Of a stretch of 64,000 bases of DNA, positions 26,944 through 34,741 are shown one piece after another. Numbering within the stretch: position 1 is the first letter of the stretch; every line of letters starts with the position of its first letter. The notes below the pieces were generated by a model. That model ran no database searches. It was given only the letters and a program-made list of their open reading frames with translations, and was not told the DNA's origin. The position numbers and the translations under genes are program-made. This DNA is from Carboxylicivirga linearis. Its GTDB lineage: Bacteria > Bacteroidota > Bacteroidia > Bacteroidales > Marinilabiliaceae. Location: assembly GCF_018271995.1 (NCBI RefSeq), contig NZ_JAGUCO010000003.1:372001-436000 (forward strand), given 5' to 3'.

Positions 26944-27436
26944 TATTGTATTTCAAGAGGTGCCAAACGAATTAACGTTGGCTATCAATATTGCCAATTG
27001 TCCGAATAAATGCCGGGGATGTCATAGTCCCTGGCTTCAAAACGATGTTGGTGAGTCCTTAACTAAGCAAGTAATCGATTCGCTAGTGAACGGTTACGGA
27101 ACGGGCGTGACCTGCATTTGTTTTATGGGGGGTGATGATGCTCCTGAACAGGTGAATTATCTGGCCGAATACATTAAGTTAGTAACTGATAATCGAATGA
27201 AAACAGCCTGGTACTCGGGCAAACCGAAGTTTTCGGAATTTGGTTCGCTCACCAACTTCGATTATATAAAGCTTGGGCCTTATATAGAGGTTTGTGGAGG
27301 GTTGGATAGCCCTGATACTAATCAGCGGTTTTATCAGGTAATAAATGAAACTCTAGTTGATAAAACCGGTATATTTCAAAAGAAAAATCATGGTCAGCAA
27401 CATCAATATGATTCAACTTTTGATTCAATTAGATAA
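26921..27436 (+). CDS. nrdG: Anaerobic ribonucleotide reductase activase (radical SAM)
   Basis: 171 residues. The radical-SAM cluster is C27-P-N-K-C31-R-G-C34 (CX3CX2C), followed by FMGGDDAPE (GGE-like SAM-binding motif). The protein generates the glycyl radical on NrdD using S-adenosylmethionine and an iron-sulphur cluster. The last 25 residues (IFQKKNHGQQHQYDSTFDSIR) are polar and unlike the usual end, probably a lineage-specific tail. It overlaps nrdD by 23 bases. Confidence 0.92.
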   Translation: MLKYHSYNIVFQEVPNELTLAINIANCPNKCRGCHSPWLQNDVGESLTKQVIDSLVNGYGTGVTCICFMGGDDAPEQVNYLAEYIKLVTDNRMKTAWYSGKPKFSEFGSLTNFDYIKLGPYIEVCGGLDSPDTNQRFYQVINETLVDKTGIFQKKNHGQQHQYDSTFDSIR

Positions 27437-27544
27437 AAAATTCTGTATTTAAGTATCATGATTATTACTTTGATTATGTGCTTAATAAGAGGATAATCTT
27501 GTGGTGTAATTATTCTCAAACTGCCGGAGCTCACATTAATTGGG

Positions 27545-27574
27545 TTGGCGAATTAAAGAATTTTACTACATTTG
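27545..27574 (+). promoter_or_regulatory. Promoter of the second riboswitch transcript
   Basis: TTG at 27545-27547, 19 bases, then TACATTTG at 27567-27574. This would start RNA near 27581, just before the riboswitch. Confidence 0.65.
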
Positions 27575-27611
27575 CGGCTCGTTCATTCAAATGTTGACTT
27601 TAAGATACCCT

Positions 27612-27776
27612 GTAAAAAGGGTTTAATAGGGAACCATGTGTAAATCATGGGCTGACGCGCAACTGTAATCTCGTGCCGTTAATACGGTATGTGCTTTTAG
27701 CGTTGAAACCACTGTTCGGAAACACCGGATGGGAAGGTGCTAAAAGTCGGGAAAGCCAGGAGACCTGTCTTACTGT
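27612..27776 (+). promoter_or_regulatory. Cobalamin (B12) riboswitch before the transporter-carboxylase operon
   Basis: The motif order is complete: ATAGGGAACCATGTGTAAAT, GGGCTGACGCGCAACTGTAA, ACCACTGTTCGG, GGATGGGAAGGTGC and the B12 box AAGCCAGGAGACCTGTC (27751 onward). It is a second, sequence-divergent copy in the same 3.2-kb stretch. The next coding gene (28211) starts 435 bases later, an unusually long leader. Confidence 0.92.
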
Positions 27777-28106
27777 ATTTGAATGATATTTGCTTTCGCG
27801 ACATAAAGCAGGTATCGGATCTTAATTATATTCCTGTACTCATAGTGTCTGCGATAGCATATTATTGTTTCATTTTTTAATAATTGTAATATGCAAACAT
27901 TAGCATTGGCTTCCACGCGTAAGGACAGCTGTTTCTTATCTTCTAACGCTTCTCAGTTTAAACAGAAGGTTTCCGTTCTTCAATACAAGTGTATCTCTTA
28001 TCAGGAAAGTATCTTGATGAAAAGTTTTGTGTCAAACATGGGGTTTGATTGTGATATAATGTCACATTAAAATTGTCTGCAACTACTTCATAATTAATAC
28101 TAATGT

Positions 28107-28196
28107 AAGGGGTGCCTGTTTGAGTTAAGCTATATGTTTTCAATAACATGTTGTTTTGTTCATAGACTCTTGTTGTTTCAGGCAACCCCTTTTTAA
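28107..28196 (+). terminator. Terminator-like hairpin in the leader of the transporter gene
   Basis: AAGGGGTGCCTG (28107-28118) pairs with CAGGCAACCCCTT (28179-28191, one bulge), followed by TTTTTAAA. It sits just before the ATG at 28211 with a 60-base loop. It could be an attenuator responding to the upstream riboswitch, or the end of a transcript that never reaches the transporter gene. Confidence 0.55.
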
Positions 28197-28210
28197 ATTT
28201 AAAATCACGT

Positions 28211-29869
28211 ATGAAACTTTTACATCTTTTTGAAGGAGTAAGCACCGGAGCTACTTTGCTTAACCTTTCAATTGTTGGCATATTAGGAATACTTATCGGA
28301 AAGATTCCTTTTGGTAAGATAAAATTGGGTATTGCAGGTGTTTTGTTTATGGGCTTATTAGCTGGCCATTTGGGGGCTTCATTCAATCCGCATGTATTGC
28401 ATTTTATTAAAGAATTTGGGTTGATCCTGTTTGTTTATTCGGTTGGAATTGAAATTGGTCCTCGTTTTATTTCATCATTTCAAAATAACGGACTGAAGCT
28501 AAATTTGCTGGCGTCAGCAATAATTATATTGGGTTTTATAACAGCTGTTGTAATTAAGATTGGTTTTGATATTGATATGCCGGCTGCCGTTGGTATGCTT
28601 TGCGGAGCAGTTACTAATACACCCAGTTTGGGAGCTGCTCAATCGCTTATTTCTGATCAGCTTGCCAATGGTGATGCATTGGCACAAAATACGGGTATGG
28701 CTTATGCTATATCGTATCCTTTTGGTGTAGTCGGAATTATTCTGGTTATGTACTTGGTTCGGTTTGTTTTTCGGGTCAGAATTAATGATGAGATAGTAAA
28801 TAATCAGAAGGAGTTAGGCGAAAAAGCTAAGAAAGCCATAGCTATCAATGTCACTGTTTCAAATCCAAATTTGGAATCTAAAAGTATTGCCTTTCTTAAG
28901 AAATCGTTGGGCGATAGTTTTGTGTTTTCGCGAATAGCTCGTGGTGGTAAGTTTCTGGTGCCGGATAAAGATGTATTGTTGAGAAAAAATGATGTGGTTT
29001 ACGGATTGGCATACGAAGAAGCTTTTTCAGAATTAGAATTGAGTGTTGGTTCTGTAAATAAAACACCAAAGTTCAATCACTCTCTACCATTAGCTATGAG
29101 GCAGATTATTGTTACCAACCGCAGTTTGGTGGGTAAAACCATTGAAGAAACACAGTTTTCCGATTTGTTTCCTGCCAGTATCACACGTATTTTCAGGGGT
29201 GATACAGAAATTGTTGCCAGTCAGTCAACACGCGTTGAATTTGGTGATACGTTGCGCGTAATTGGTGCACGCGACAAAATGGAGGAAGTGGCTTGTTATA
29301 TAGGTAATTCAATGCATAGTTTGTCACATCCAAATTTGTTACCGCTTTTTATTGGTGTTTTATTGGGTATTCTTTTGGGAAGTATTCCGGTTTATATACC
29401 GGGGTTGCCGGCACCTGCAAAGTTAGGTTTGGCCGGAGGGCCGTTGGTTATTGCTTTGTTATTGGGGCACAAAGGACGGGTCGGAAAACTTAATTTTTAT
29501 ATGACACCGGGGGCCAATAAATATATTCGCGAGATGGGTATCATCCTTTTTCTGGCATGTGTGGGTATTGGTTCTGGCGCAAATTTCTGGGAAACACTTA
29601 CCGATGGAGGTTTAGGGATAATGGCTTTGAGCGCAATAATTACTTTTGTCCCTTTATTTATTGTAGGTATTTTGGGACGACTTCTGAAACTCAATTACCT
29701 CACTATATGTGGCGTGCTATCCGGATCTATGACTGATCCACCCGCATTGGAGTTTGCTAATTCTATTGCGCCCGGTCAAATTCAGTCAAGTGCCTACGCA
29801 ATGGTATACCCCTTAACTATGTTTTTACGTATTTTATTTGCTCAGATTTTCGTCCTGTTTTTTGTGTGA
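28211..29869 (+). CDS. AspT/YidE/YbjL-type transporter with two RCK_C domains
   Basis: 552-residue inner-membrane protein of the aspartate:alanine exchanger family. Each end has a duplicated helical bundle: the N-terminal bundle is residues 10-190 (IGKIPFGKIKLGIAGVLFMG, GAVTNTPSLGAAQSL), and the C-terminal bundle residues 380-552 (PAPAKLGLAGGPLVIALLLG, CGVLSGSMTDPPALEFANS). Between them are two RCK/TrkA-C regulatory domains (about 210-285 and 290-370). The family exports amino or dicarboxylic acids; a succinate or dicarboxylate role would fit the downstream carboxylase but is inference. It is separated by 90 bases from the carboxylase genes. Confidence 0.9.
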   Translation: MKLLHLFEGVSTGATLLNLSIVGILGILIGKIPFGKIKLGIAGVLFMGLLAGHLGASFNPHVLHFIKEFGLILFVYSVGIEIGPRFISSFQNNGLKLNLLASAIIILGFITAVVIKIGFDIDMPAAVGMLCGAVTNTPSLGAAQSLISDQLANGDALAQNTGMAYAISYPFGVVGIILVMYLVRFVFRVRINDEIVNNQKELGEKAKKAIAINVTVSNPNLESKSIAFLKKSLGDSFVFSRIARGGKFLVPDKDVLLRKNDVVYGLAYEEAFSELELSVGSVNKTPKFNHSLPLAMRQIIVTNRSLVGKTIEETQFSDLFPASITRIFRGDTEIVASQSTRVEFGDTLRVIGARDKMEEVACYIGNSMHSLSHPNLLPLFIGVLLGILLGSIPVYIPGLPAPAKLGLAGGPLVIALLLGHKGRVGKLNFYMTPGANKYIREMGIILFLACVGIGSGANFWETLTDGGLGIMALSAIITFVPLFIVGILGRLLKLNYLTICGVLSGSMTDPPALEFANSIAPGQIQSSAYAMVYPLTMFLRILFAQIFVLFFV

Positions 29870-29959
29870 TAAACAAAACATTGTACCCATTCGTTATTTT
29901 GCGGGTTAGATCTGTTAATAGAGATTGTAATTAATTAGAAATTAAATATTAGAATAATC

Positions 29960-31495
29960 ATGAAGGAAAACAGAAAGGCTTATAAAGTTTTTCATCAGAG
30001 AAAAGATAAGCTGAACGAACAATATACAGGTGATTATTATAAGAAGCAACACGATAAGGGCAAACTAACCGCTCGTGAACGTATCGACTTTTTATTTGAC
30101 GAAGGCAGTTTTCATGAGATTGGTGCTTTTATCAAACCTAATACTGAAGCAAAAAAATACGGAGATGGCGTTATCTGTGGTTATGGCACTGTTAATGGGT
30201 GTAAGGTAATGGTTTATGCTCAGGATTTTAATATCATGGGCGGATCATTAGGTCTGGTACATGCACAAAAAATTCAGAAAGTGCAGGAGCTGGCTGCTAA
30301 CATGGGGCATCCGGTTGTTGGATTAATTGACTCGGGAGGAGCTCGTATTCAGGAAGGCGTTGCCAGTTTAGCCGGTTATGCCGGTATCTTCCATCATAAT
30401 GTAAAATCATCAGGAATTGTTCCGCAAATTTCTGTCATATTAGGGCCTGCTGCCGGAGGTGCCGTTTATTCACCAGCCTTAACCGATTTTCGCTTTATGG
30501 TGAAGCACACTTCGCATATGTTTGTTACCGGTCCGCAAGTGGTAAAAGAAGTGCTGAACGAAGATATTTCGTTTGAAGATTTGGGTGGTGCAGAAGTACA
30601 CGGTTCGGCATCCGGTGTAACTGATTTTGTGTATAATGATGAAGAACATTGTCTTTTGGGAGTTAAAAAATTGCTTTCGTATTTGCCATCCAATCATTTA
30701 GAGCAGCCACCTGTTTTAAACTGGGATGATATACAGCCGCGCAACTCTGAAAATATTTCATATGTGTTGCCCGAAGATTCAAGCAAACCATACGATATGA
30801 TTGATATCATCGAACGTATTGTTGATGTTGATTCCTTTTTTGAAGTGGCTGAAAATCATGCACAAAATATCATTACAGGTTTTGCACGTTTAAACCGAAA
30901 AGTGGTGGGTATTATTGCTAATCAGCCAAAGGTGATGGCAGGTACTTTAGATATCAATGCTTCACGTAAAGCAGCCCGTTTTGTGCGTTTTTGTGATGCT
31001 TTCAATATTCCTGTTTTGGTATTGGAAGATGTGCCTGGTTTTATGCCTGGTAAAAATCAGGAACACAATGCAATTATTATGCACGGAGCAAAGCTTTTGT
31101 ATGCTTTTGCAGAAGCTACAGTGCCGAAAATTACGGTAATTGTAAGAAAAGCATACGGTGGAGCTTATATTGTGATGAACAGCAAAAATATGGGTGGCGA
31201 TATGAATTTTGCATGGCCGTCGGCAGAAATTGCAGTAATGGGGCCTGAGGGTGCCATTAAAATATTAAACCGAAAAGAATTGAGCGAGGCTGAAGAGCCG
31301 GAAGAGTTGAAGCGTCAGTTGGTGGATGATTATAAAAATAACATTGCCAATCCGTTTATAGCTGAAGAAAAAGGATATGTTGATGAGGTGATTGAACCTT
31401 CAAAAACACGTGAGGTACTGATCTCTGCTTTTTCGTTGCTTGAGAATAAATTCGAGCCGAAATCGCCGCGCAAACACGGAAATTTTCCAATGTAA
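29960..31495 (+). CDS. Acyl-CoA (propionyl-/methylmalonyl-CoA) carboxyltransferase beta subunit
   Basis: 511 residues with the crotonase-like carboxyltransferase halves: the N half with GKLTARERIDFLFDEGSFHE, GGSLGLVHAQKIQK, LIDSGGARIQEGVASLAGYA and PQISVILGPAAGGAVYSPAL, and the C half with GIIANQPKVMAGTLD and the VPKITVIVRKAYGGAYIVMN segment. It transfers carboxyl from carboxybiotin to an acyl-CoA, most likely propionyl-CoA, giving methylmalonyl-CoA. In succinate-propionate metabolism this connects to the B12-dependent mutase. It lies in an operon with a biotin carboxylase (gap 11) and a biotin carrier (gap 3). Confidence 0.93.
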   Translation: MKENRKAYKVFHQRKDKLNEQYTGDYYKKQHDKGKLTARERIDFLFDEGSFHEIGAFIKPNTEAKKYGDGVICGYGTVNGCKVMVYAQDFNIMGGSLGLVHAQKIQKVQELAANMGHPVVGLIDSGGARIQEGVASLAGYAGIFHHNVKSSGIVPQISVILGPAAGGAVYSPALTDFRFMVKHTSHMFVTGPQVVKEVLNEDISFEDLGGAEVHGSASGVTDFVYNDEEHCLLGVKKLLSYLPSNHLEQPPVLNWDDIQPRNSENISYVLPEDSSKPYDMIDIIERIVDVDSFFEVAENHAQNIITGFARLNRKVVGIIANQPKVMAGTLDINASRKAARFVRFCDAFNIPVLVLEDVPGFMPGKNQEHNAIIMHGAKLLYAFAEATVPKITVIVRKAYGGAYIVMNSKNMGGDMNFAWPSAEIAVMGPEGAIKILNRKELSEAEEPEELKRQLVDDYKNNIANPFIAEEKGYVDEVIEPSKTREVLISAFSLLENKFEPKSPRKHGNFPM

Positions 31496-31506
31496 AAGAA
31501 GAAATC

Positions 31507-32997
31507 ATGATTAAATCAATATTAATAGCCAACCGCGGAGAGATAGCCATCCGCATAGCACAGACTGCCCGCAAAATGGGTATCCGCTCTTATATGTTCC
31601 TGACGCATCAGGAGCCTAATGCCCATTATTTGTCTTTTGCCGATGAGGTAATTGATGTGTCGGGCGACACGTTTACCAACATTTTTCTTAGTGTTGAAAA
31701 AATTGTGGATGCCGCAGTCGATAATAAAATTGATGCTATCCATCCGGGTTATGGTTTTTTATCCGAAAATCCATTTCTTCCGAAAGAGTGTGAGACTAGG
31801 GGAATTATTTTTATTGGTCCATCGCATCAGCATATTGAAAAGATGGGAAATAAAGGTGTGGCGCGCGAAACAGCTAAATCGTGTGGTATACCTGTTCCTG
31901 AGGGAAGTAAAGGATTAATCAATACAGAGGAAGAAGCTCTGGAAGTGGTCGCCAATATTGGCTATCCGATAATGGTGAAAGCTGTAGCCGGAGGTGGTGG
32001 TAAAGGAATGCGTGTGGTTGAAAACGAAGAGATGTTGCCCAAAATGCTTCGTGCTGCAATGAATGAAGCACGGTCGGTATTTGGTAACGGTGCTGTTTTT
32101 ATTGAAAAGTTCATTGCCCGTCCGCGACATATTGAGGTGCAGGTTTTGGCTGATAAGCACGGAAATGTTGTTCATCTTTTTGAGAGAGAGTGCAGCATTC
32201 AGCGTAAGCACCAGAAATTGATGGAAGAGGCTCCGTCACCAGCCTTGTCGCCCGACCTTAGGGAAACCATCTGTACTTATGCAGTTAATTTATGCAAGCA
32301 AACCGGTTACTTTAATGCAGGTACAGTTGAGTTTTTGTTGGATGTTGAAAACAATGTGTATTTCATGGAGATGAATACACGGATTCAGGTGGAGCATCCG
32401 GTTACCGAGGCAATCACCGGCATTGATATTGTTGAGCAGCAAATTATAATTGCTTCAGGCGGTGAATTAGACATCAAACAAGAGGATATTAAAATAAACG
32501 GAAGTGCCATCGAATTCAGAATAAATGCTGAAGATGTGCAGGCTGATTTTGCGCCATGTACCGGTATTATTGAAGATATTACAGTTCCTGAATCCAATTC
32601 ATTACGTTTCGATACGGGTTATGTAGCAGGCAAAGTGGTTCCGGCTTGTTTTGATTCCATGTTAGCTAAGGCAATTGTTCATGGAGATGACAGGGCTAAA
32701 ATGCTGAAAAAAGCCGGTGAAGTTTTAAAAAATTTACGTGTAAAAGGTTTGAAAACAACGTTGCCATTCTTTCGTAAAGTGCTGACAATTCCTTCGTTTT
32801 TAGAAGGTAATTACTATACTGATTTTATTGAAACCCAAATGGATCAGTTGCACTATCAGCATAAAGATGATCAGGAGGTAGCAGCATGTATTGCACTCAC
32901 AGCATATCTACAGGAGGTAAGTAAGCTGGAAGAAACACAGTCGGTTGAAACATCAACAAATGCCTGGTTTTTAAAACAAAATCTTAAATCACATTAA
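31507..32997 (+). CDS. Biotin carboxylase subunit of acyl-CoA carboxylase
   Basis: 496 residues. N-domain SILIANRGEIAIRIAQTARKMGI, ATP-grasp with VKAVAGGGGKGMRVVENEE and glutamate ligands in YFMEMNTRIQVEHPVTEAITG, C-domain with the arginine-lysine pair region EFRINAEDVQADFAPCTGII. It carboxylates the biotin of the carrier protein using ATP and bicarbonate. The 50 residues after the family's normal end (from YTDFIETQMDQLHYQHKDDQ) are an extra tail, perhaps contacting its partners. The overlap-free but tight spacing points to one transcript with the carboxyltransferase and carrier. Confidence 0.94.
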   Translation: MIKSILIANRGEIAIRIAQTARKMGIRSYMFLTHQEPNAHYLSFADEVIDVSGDTFTNIFLSVEKIVDAAVDNKIDAIHPGYGFLSENPFLPKECETRGIIFIGPSHQHIEKMGNKGVARETAKSCGIPVPEGSKGLINTEEEALEVVANIGYPIMVKAVAGGGGKGMRVVENEEMLPKMLRAAMNEARSVFGNGAVFIEKFIARPRHIEVQVLADKHGNVVHLFERECSIQRKHQKLMEEAPSPALSPDLRETICTYAVNLCKQTGYFNAGTVEFLLDVENNVYFMEMNTRIQVEHPVTEAITGIDIVEQQIIIASGGELDIKQEDIKINGSAIEFRINAEDVQADFAPCTGIIEDITVPESNSLRFDTGYVAGKVVPACFDSMLAKAIVHGDDRAKMLKKAGEVLKNLRVKGLKTTLPFFRKVLTIPSFLEGNYYTDFIETQMDQLHYQHKDDQEVAACIALTAYLQEVSKLEETQSVETSTNAWFLKQNLKSH

Positions 32998-33000
32998 GCC

Positions 33001-33516
33001 ATGAAAGCTACAAAATACATATTGGTTAACGGCAAAGCAACTTCGCTTGATGTTGCCAATAATCAGATTGTTAAAATCAATAAAAAAAATGCGATTCCTC
33101 AAATTATCCGAAACGAGAATAATGAGTTTGAGGTGGAGTTAAATAATCACACTTTTACAGGTGAAATAGTTCGTTTAAAGCAAAATCAGTGTACGGTATT
33201 ATTAAACGGTAATACTTACAATTTTACTATCGAAACAGAAAAATCATTTAAACGAATGAAGAAAATCGCCAAAAAGAATTTGGTTAGTAAAGTGGCTATT
33301 AATGCCATGCTTCCAGGGGTGATTTGCGATGTGATGGTTGAAAAGAATCAAGCTGTCCAGAAAGGAGAGGTTCTATTGATTTTAGAAGCCATGAAGATGC
33401 AAAATGAGATAGTTTCACCCATTGACGGGGTTGTGAGTCAAATTCATATAAAATCGGGTGATAATGTACTGAAAGATCAGATAATGATTGAGATTGATCC
33501 GAAAGTAAAAAAATAG
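33001..33516 (+). CDS. Biotin carboxyl carrier protein
   Basis: 171 residues. The C-terminal 80 form a biotinyl domain with the attachment motif EAMKM, lysine 132, in VLLILEAMKMQNEIVSPIDG. Residues 1-85 are an unrelated beta-rich lead (KYILVNGKATSLDV). It carries carboxybiotin between the two enzymes encoded upstream. Its stop precedes a repeat-rich intergenic zone and a terminator at 33814. Confidence 0.94.
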   Translation: MKATKYILVNGKATSLDVANNQIVKINKKNAIPQIIRNENNEFEVELNNHTFTGEIVRLKQNQCTVLLNGNTYNFTIETEKSFKRMKKIAKKNLVSKVAINAMLPGVICDVMVEKNQAVQKGEVLLILEAMKMQNEIVSPIDGVVSQIHIKSGDNVLKDQIMIEIDPKVKK

Positions 33517-33537
33517 TATGGATCATTTTAAGGAGAA

Positions 33538-33766
33538 ATGCGAATCAACAGTTGAACCCACTTTGGGGTTCCTTTTATAATACGTTCATATTCCACGGGT
33601 TCCACCCGTGGCTATTTATATAAAATCCTTTCAGGATTTTAAAATGTCCAAAGGACATTAACAATAATAGCCTTGTGCGGAGCGCGGGGTGGCTATTTGA
33701 CTAATGATACAACCCCGAAAGTGGGTTGAACTTTGCTATAAAACAATTTGAACTATTGATTCGCAT
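33538..33766. repeat. 229-bp composite palindromic element (REP/BIME-like)
   Basis: The ends are inverted repeats: ATGCGAATCAACAGTT (33538-33553) and AACTATTGATTCGCAT (33751-33766), one mismatch. Next inside, AACCCACTTTGGGGTT (33555-33570) pairs with AACCCCGAAAGTGGGTT (33711-33727). Within are hairpins CCACGGGT/ACCCGTGG (33593-33611), AAAATCCT/AGGATTTT (33622-33640), AATGTCC/GGACATT (33643-33659) and AATAGCC/GGCTATT (33666-33697). No open reading frame. The structure resembles intergenic repeat units mobilised by IS200/RAYT-type transposases. Confidence 0.7.
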
Positions 33767-33813
33767 GAGAAAATAAATTCAAATTAGGATCTGCCATAAT
33801 CCATTTAAATAAG

Positions 33814-33845
33814 AACCTGTAATCAATAAAGATTGCAGGTTTTTC
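33814..33845 (+). terminator. Intrinsic terminator after the carboxylase operon
   Basis: AACCTGTAATC (33814-33824) pairs with GATTGCAGGTT (33831-33841, one wobble), then TTTTC. It is the first good stop after the operon, 300 bases past the last gene and after the palindromic element. Confidence 0.75.
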
Positions 33846-34287
33846 TGTAAAAAAGAATAATAGCATTCTTCGCTCAAGCCGCGTTCCGATCATTCGGAAT
33901 TTCTTTTTTAGCAGTCAAATAAAACAAAAGTCCAACTACTACAGAACTCATCTGCCGAATTGAGCAAGGCTTCGGGAAAAATTTAAAGATTTACAGAATA
34001 TATCTCAAAATCCGATAAAAAAATGATGACGAGGTGTTTTTGTTGTTACAAACGGTTGGTAAAAGTTTTGACGCCATGCTTTTTGATGAATAAAAGCACT
34101 TAACTACAAAAAAGTAAACGCTTTCTTTCGTTAAAAAGCATATGAAAAATAAAAAGCAGTCGTAAAGGTTTTTTTCGAATAGTATGTAATAAATAGTAAT
34201 ACTGCTAATGTTTCCGTTTTTATGATATCGAACAATTAGGTTTTTTCATCTGAACCCAAATTTTTTTAAAAAGGACAGAAGAGGAAT
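33846..34287. other. Intergenic region with no recognisable gene
   Basis: About 440 AT-rich bases between the operon terminator and the tRNA terminators. Short open frames (for example DDEVFLLLQTVGKSFDAMLFDE, 34032-34093, ending at a stop) resemble coding sequence in composition but have no start and are stopped on both sides; a decayed gene is possible. Confidence 0.4.
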
Positions 34288-34320
34288 AAAAAAAGCGACC
34301 AAAACATTGTTTTGATCGCT
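34288..34320 (-). terminator. Intrinsic terminator of the downstream tRNA-Lys copy
   Basis: AAGCGACCAAAA pairs with TTTTGATCGCTT (loop CATTG). The minus strand continues as a run of seven T. Confidence 0.9.
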
Positions 34321-34329
34321 TGTAAGCTG

Positions 34330-34402
34330 TGATTCAGCTGGGGTTCGAACCCAGGACCCCATCCTTAAAAGGGATGTGCTCTACCAGCTGAGCTACTGAA
34401 TC
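34330..34402 (-). tRNA. tRNA-Lys (anticodon UUU)
   Basis: On the minus strand 73 bases: acceptor GATTCAG/CTGAATC plus discriminator A, D arm AGCTCAGCTGGTAGAGC, anticodon arm CATCC-CTTTTAA-GGATG with anticodon TTT, T arm CTGGGTTCGAACCCAG. The 3' CCA is not encoded. It is identical to the copy at 34456-34528. Confidence 0.97.
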
Positions 34403-34411
34403 AACGCTGAT

Positions 34412-34441
34412 AAAAAAACGATTAAAACTTTATTTTAATCG
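34412..34441 (-). terminator. Intrinsic terminator between the two tRNA-Lys genes
   Basis: CGATTAAAA pairs with TTTTAATCG around a short loop, and the minus strand follows with seven T. It lets each tRNA be transcribed as its own unit. Confidence 0.8.
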
Positions 34442-34455
34442 CTTGTTGGTTTGAG

Positions 34456-34528
34456 TGATTCAGCTGGGGTTCGAACCCAGGACCCCATCCTTAAAAGGGA
34501 TGTGCTCTACCAGCTGAGCTACTGAATC
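34456..34528 (-). tRNA. tRNA-Lys (anticodon UUU), second identical copy
   Basis: Same 73 bases as the copy at 34330-34402, lying 53 bases upstream of it on the minus strand. CCA is not encoded. The two units, tRNA plus terminator with related GCGAT stem, look like a tandem duplication. Confidence 0.97.
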
Positions 34529-34741
34529 ATCCTTGTTTTTCTCAATTGCGGTGCAAAGATACGCGCTTTTCTTTTTATTCCAAATTCTACTACAAAAAAA
34601 CTTTGCTGAATTACTTGCTTTGGTTGGTTTTTATGGGATATATGTGTCTTATCTAATTGTGTTTCAGGAGTACATTTGAGGATGTTAAAAAATCTTATTT
34701 GCGCTATATTCTTTGTATCTTTAATGAAGAACCGCATTGAT

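Noticed and set aside
27891-28049. A 52-codon frame (MQTLALASTRKDSCF...) between the second riboswitch and the transporter
   Set aside because: No ribosome binding site, no recognised protein, and AT-rich leader sequence can give such frames by chance. Reported here only because a leader peptide cannot be excluded.
27958-28386. A 142-codon minus-strand frame across the leader and transporter start
   Set aside because: Its first half is the antisense of the transporter gene. The other half (KGLPETTRVYEQNNMLLKTY) reads protein-like, slightly as in RHS-type repeats, but no start or promoter is seen on that strand.
34032-34093. Short frame DDEVFLLLQTVGKSFDAMLFDE after the carboxylase operon
   Set aside because: Stops on both sides and only 24 codons; could be a gene fragment but cannot be supported.
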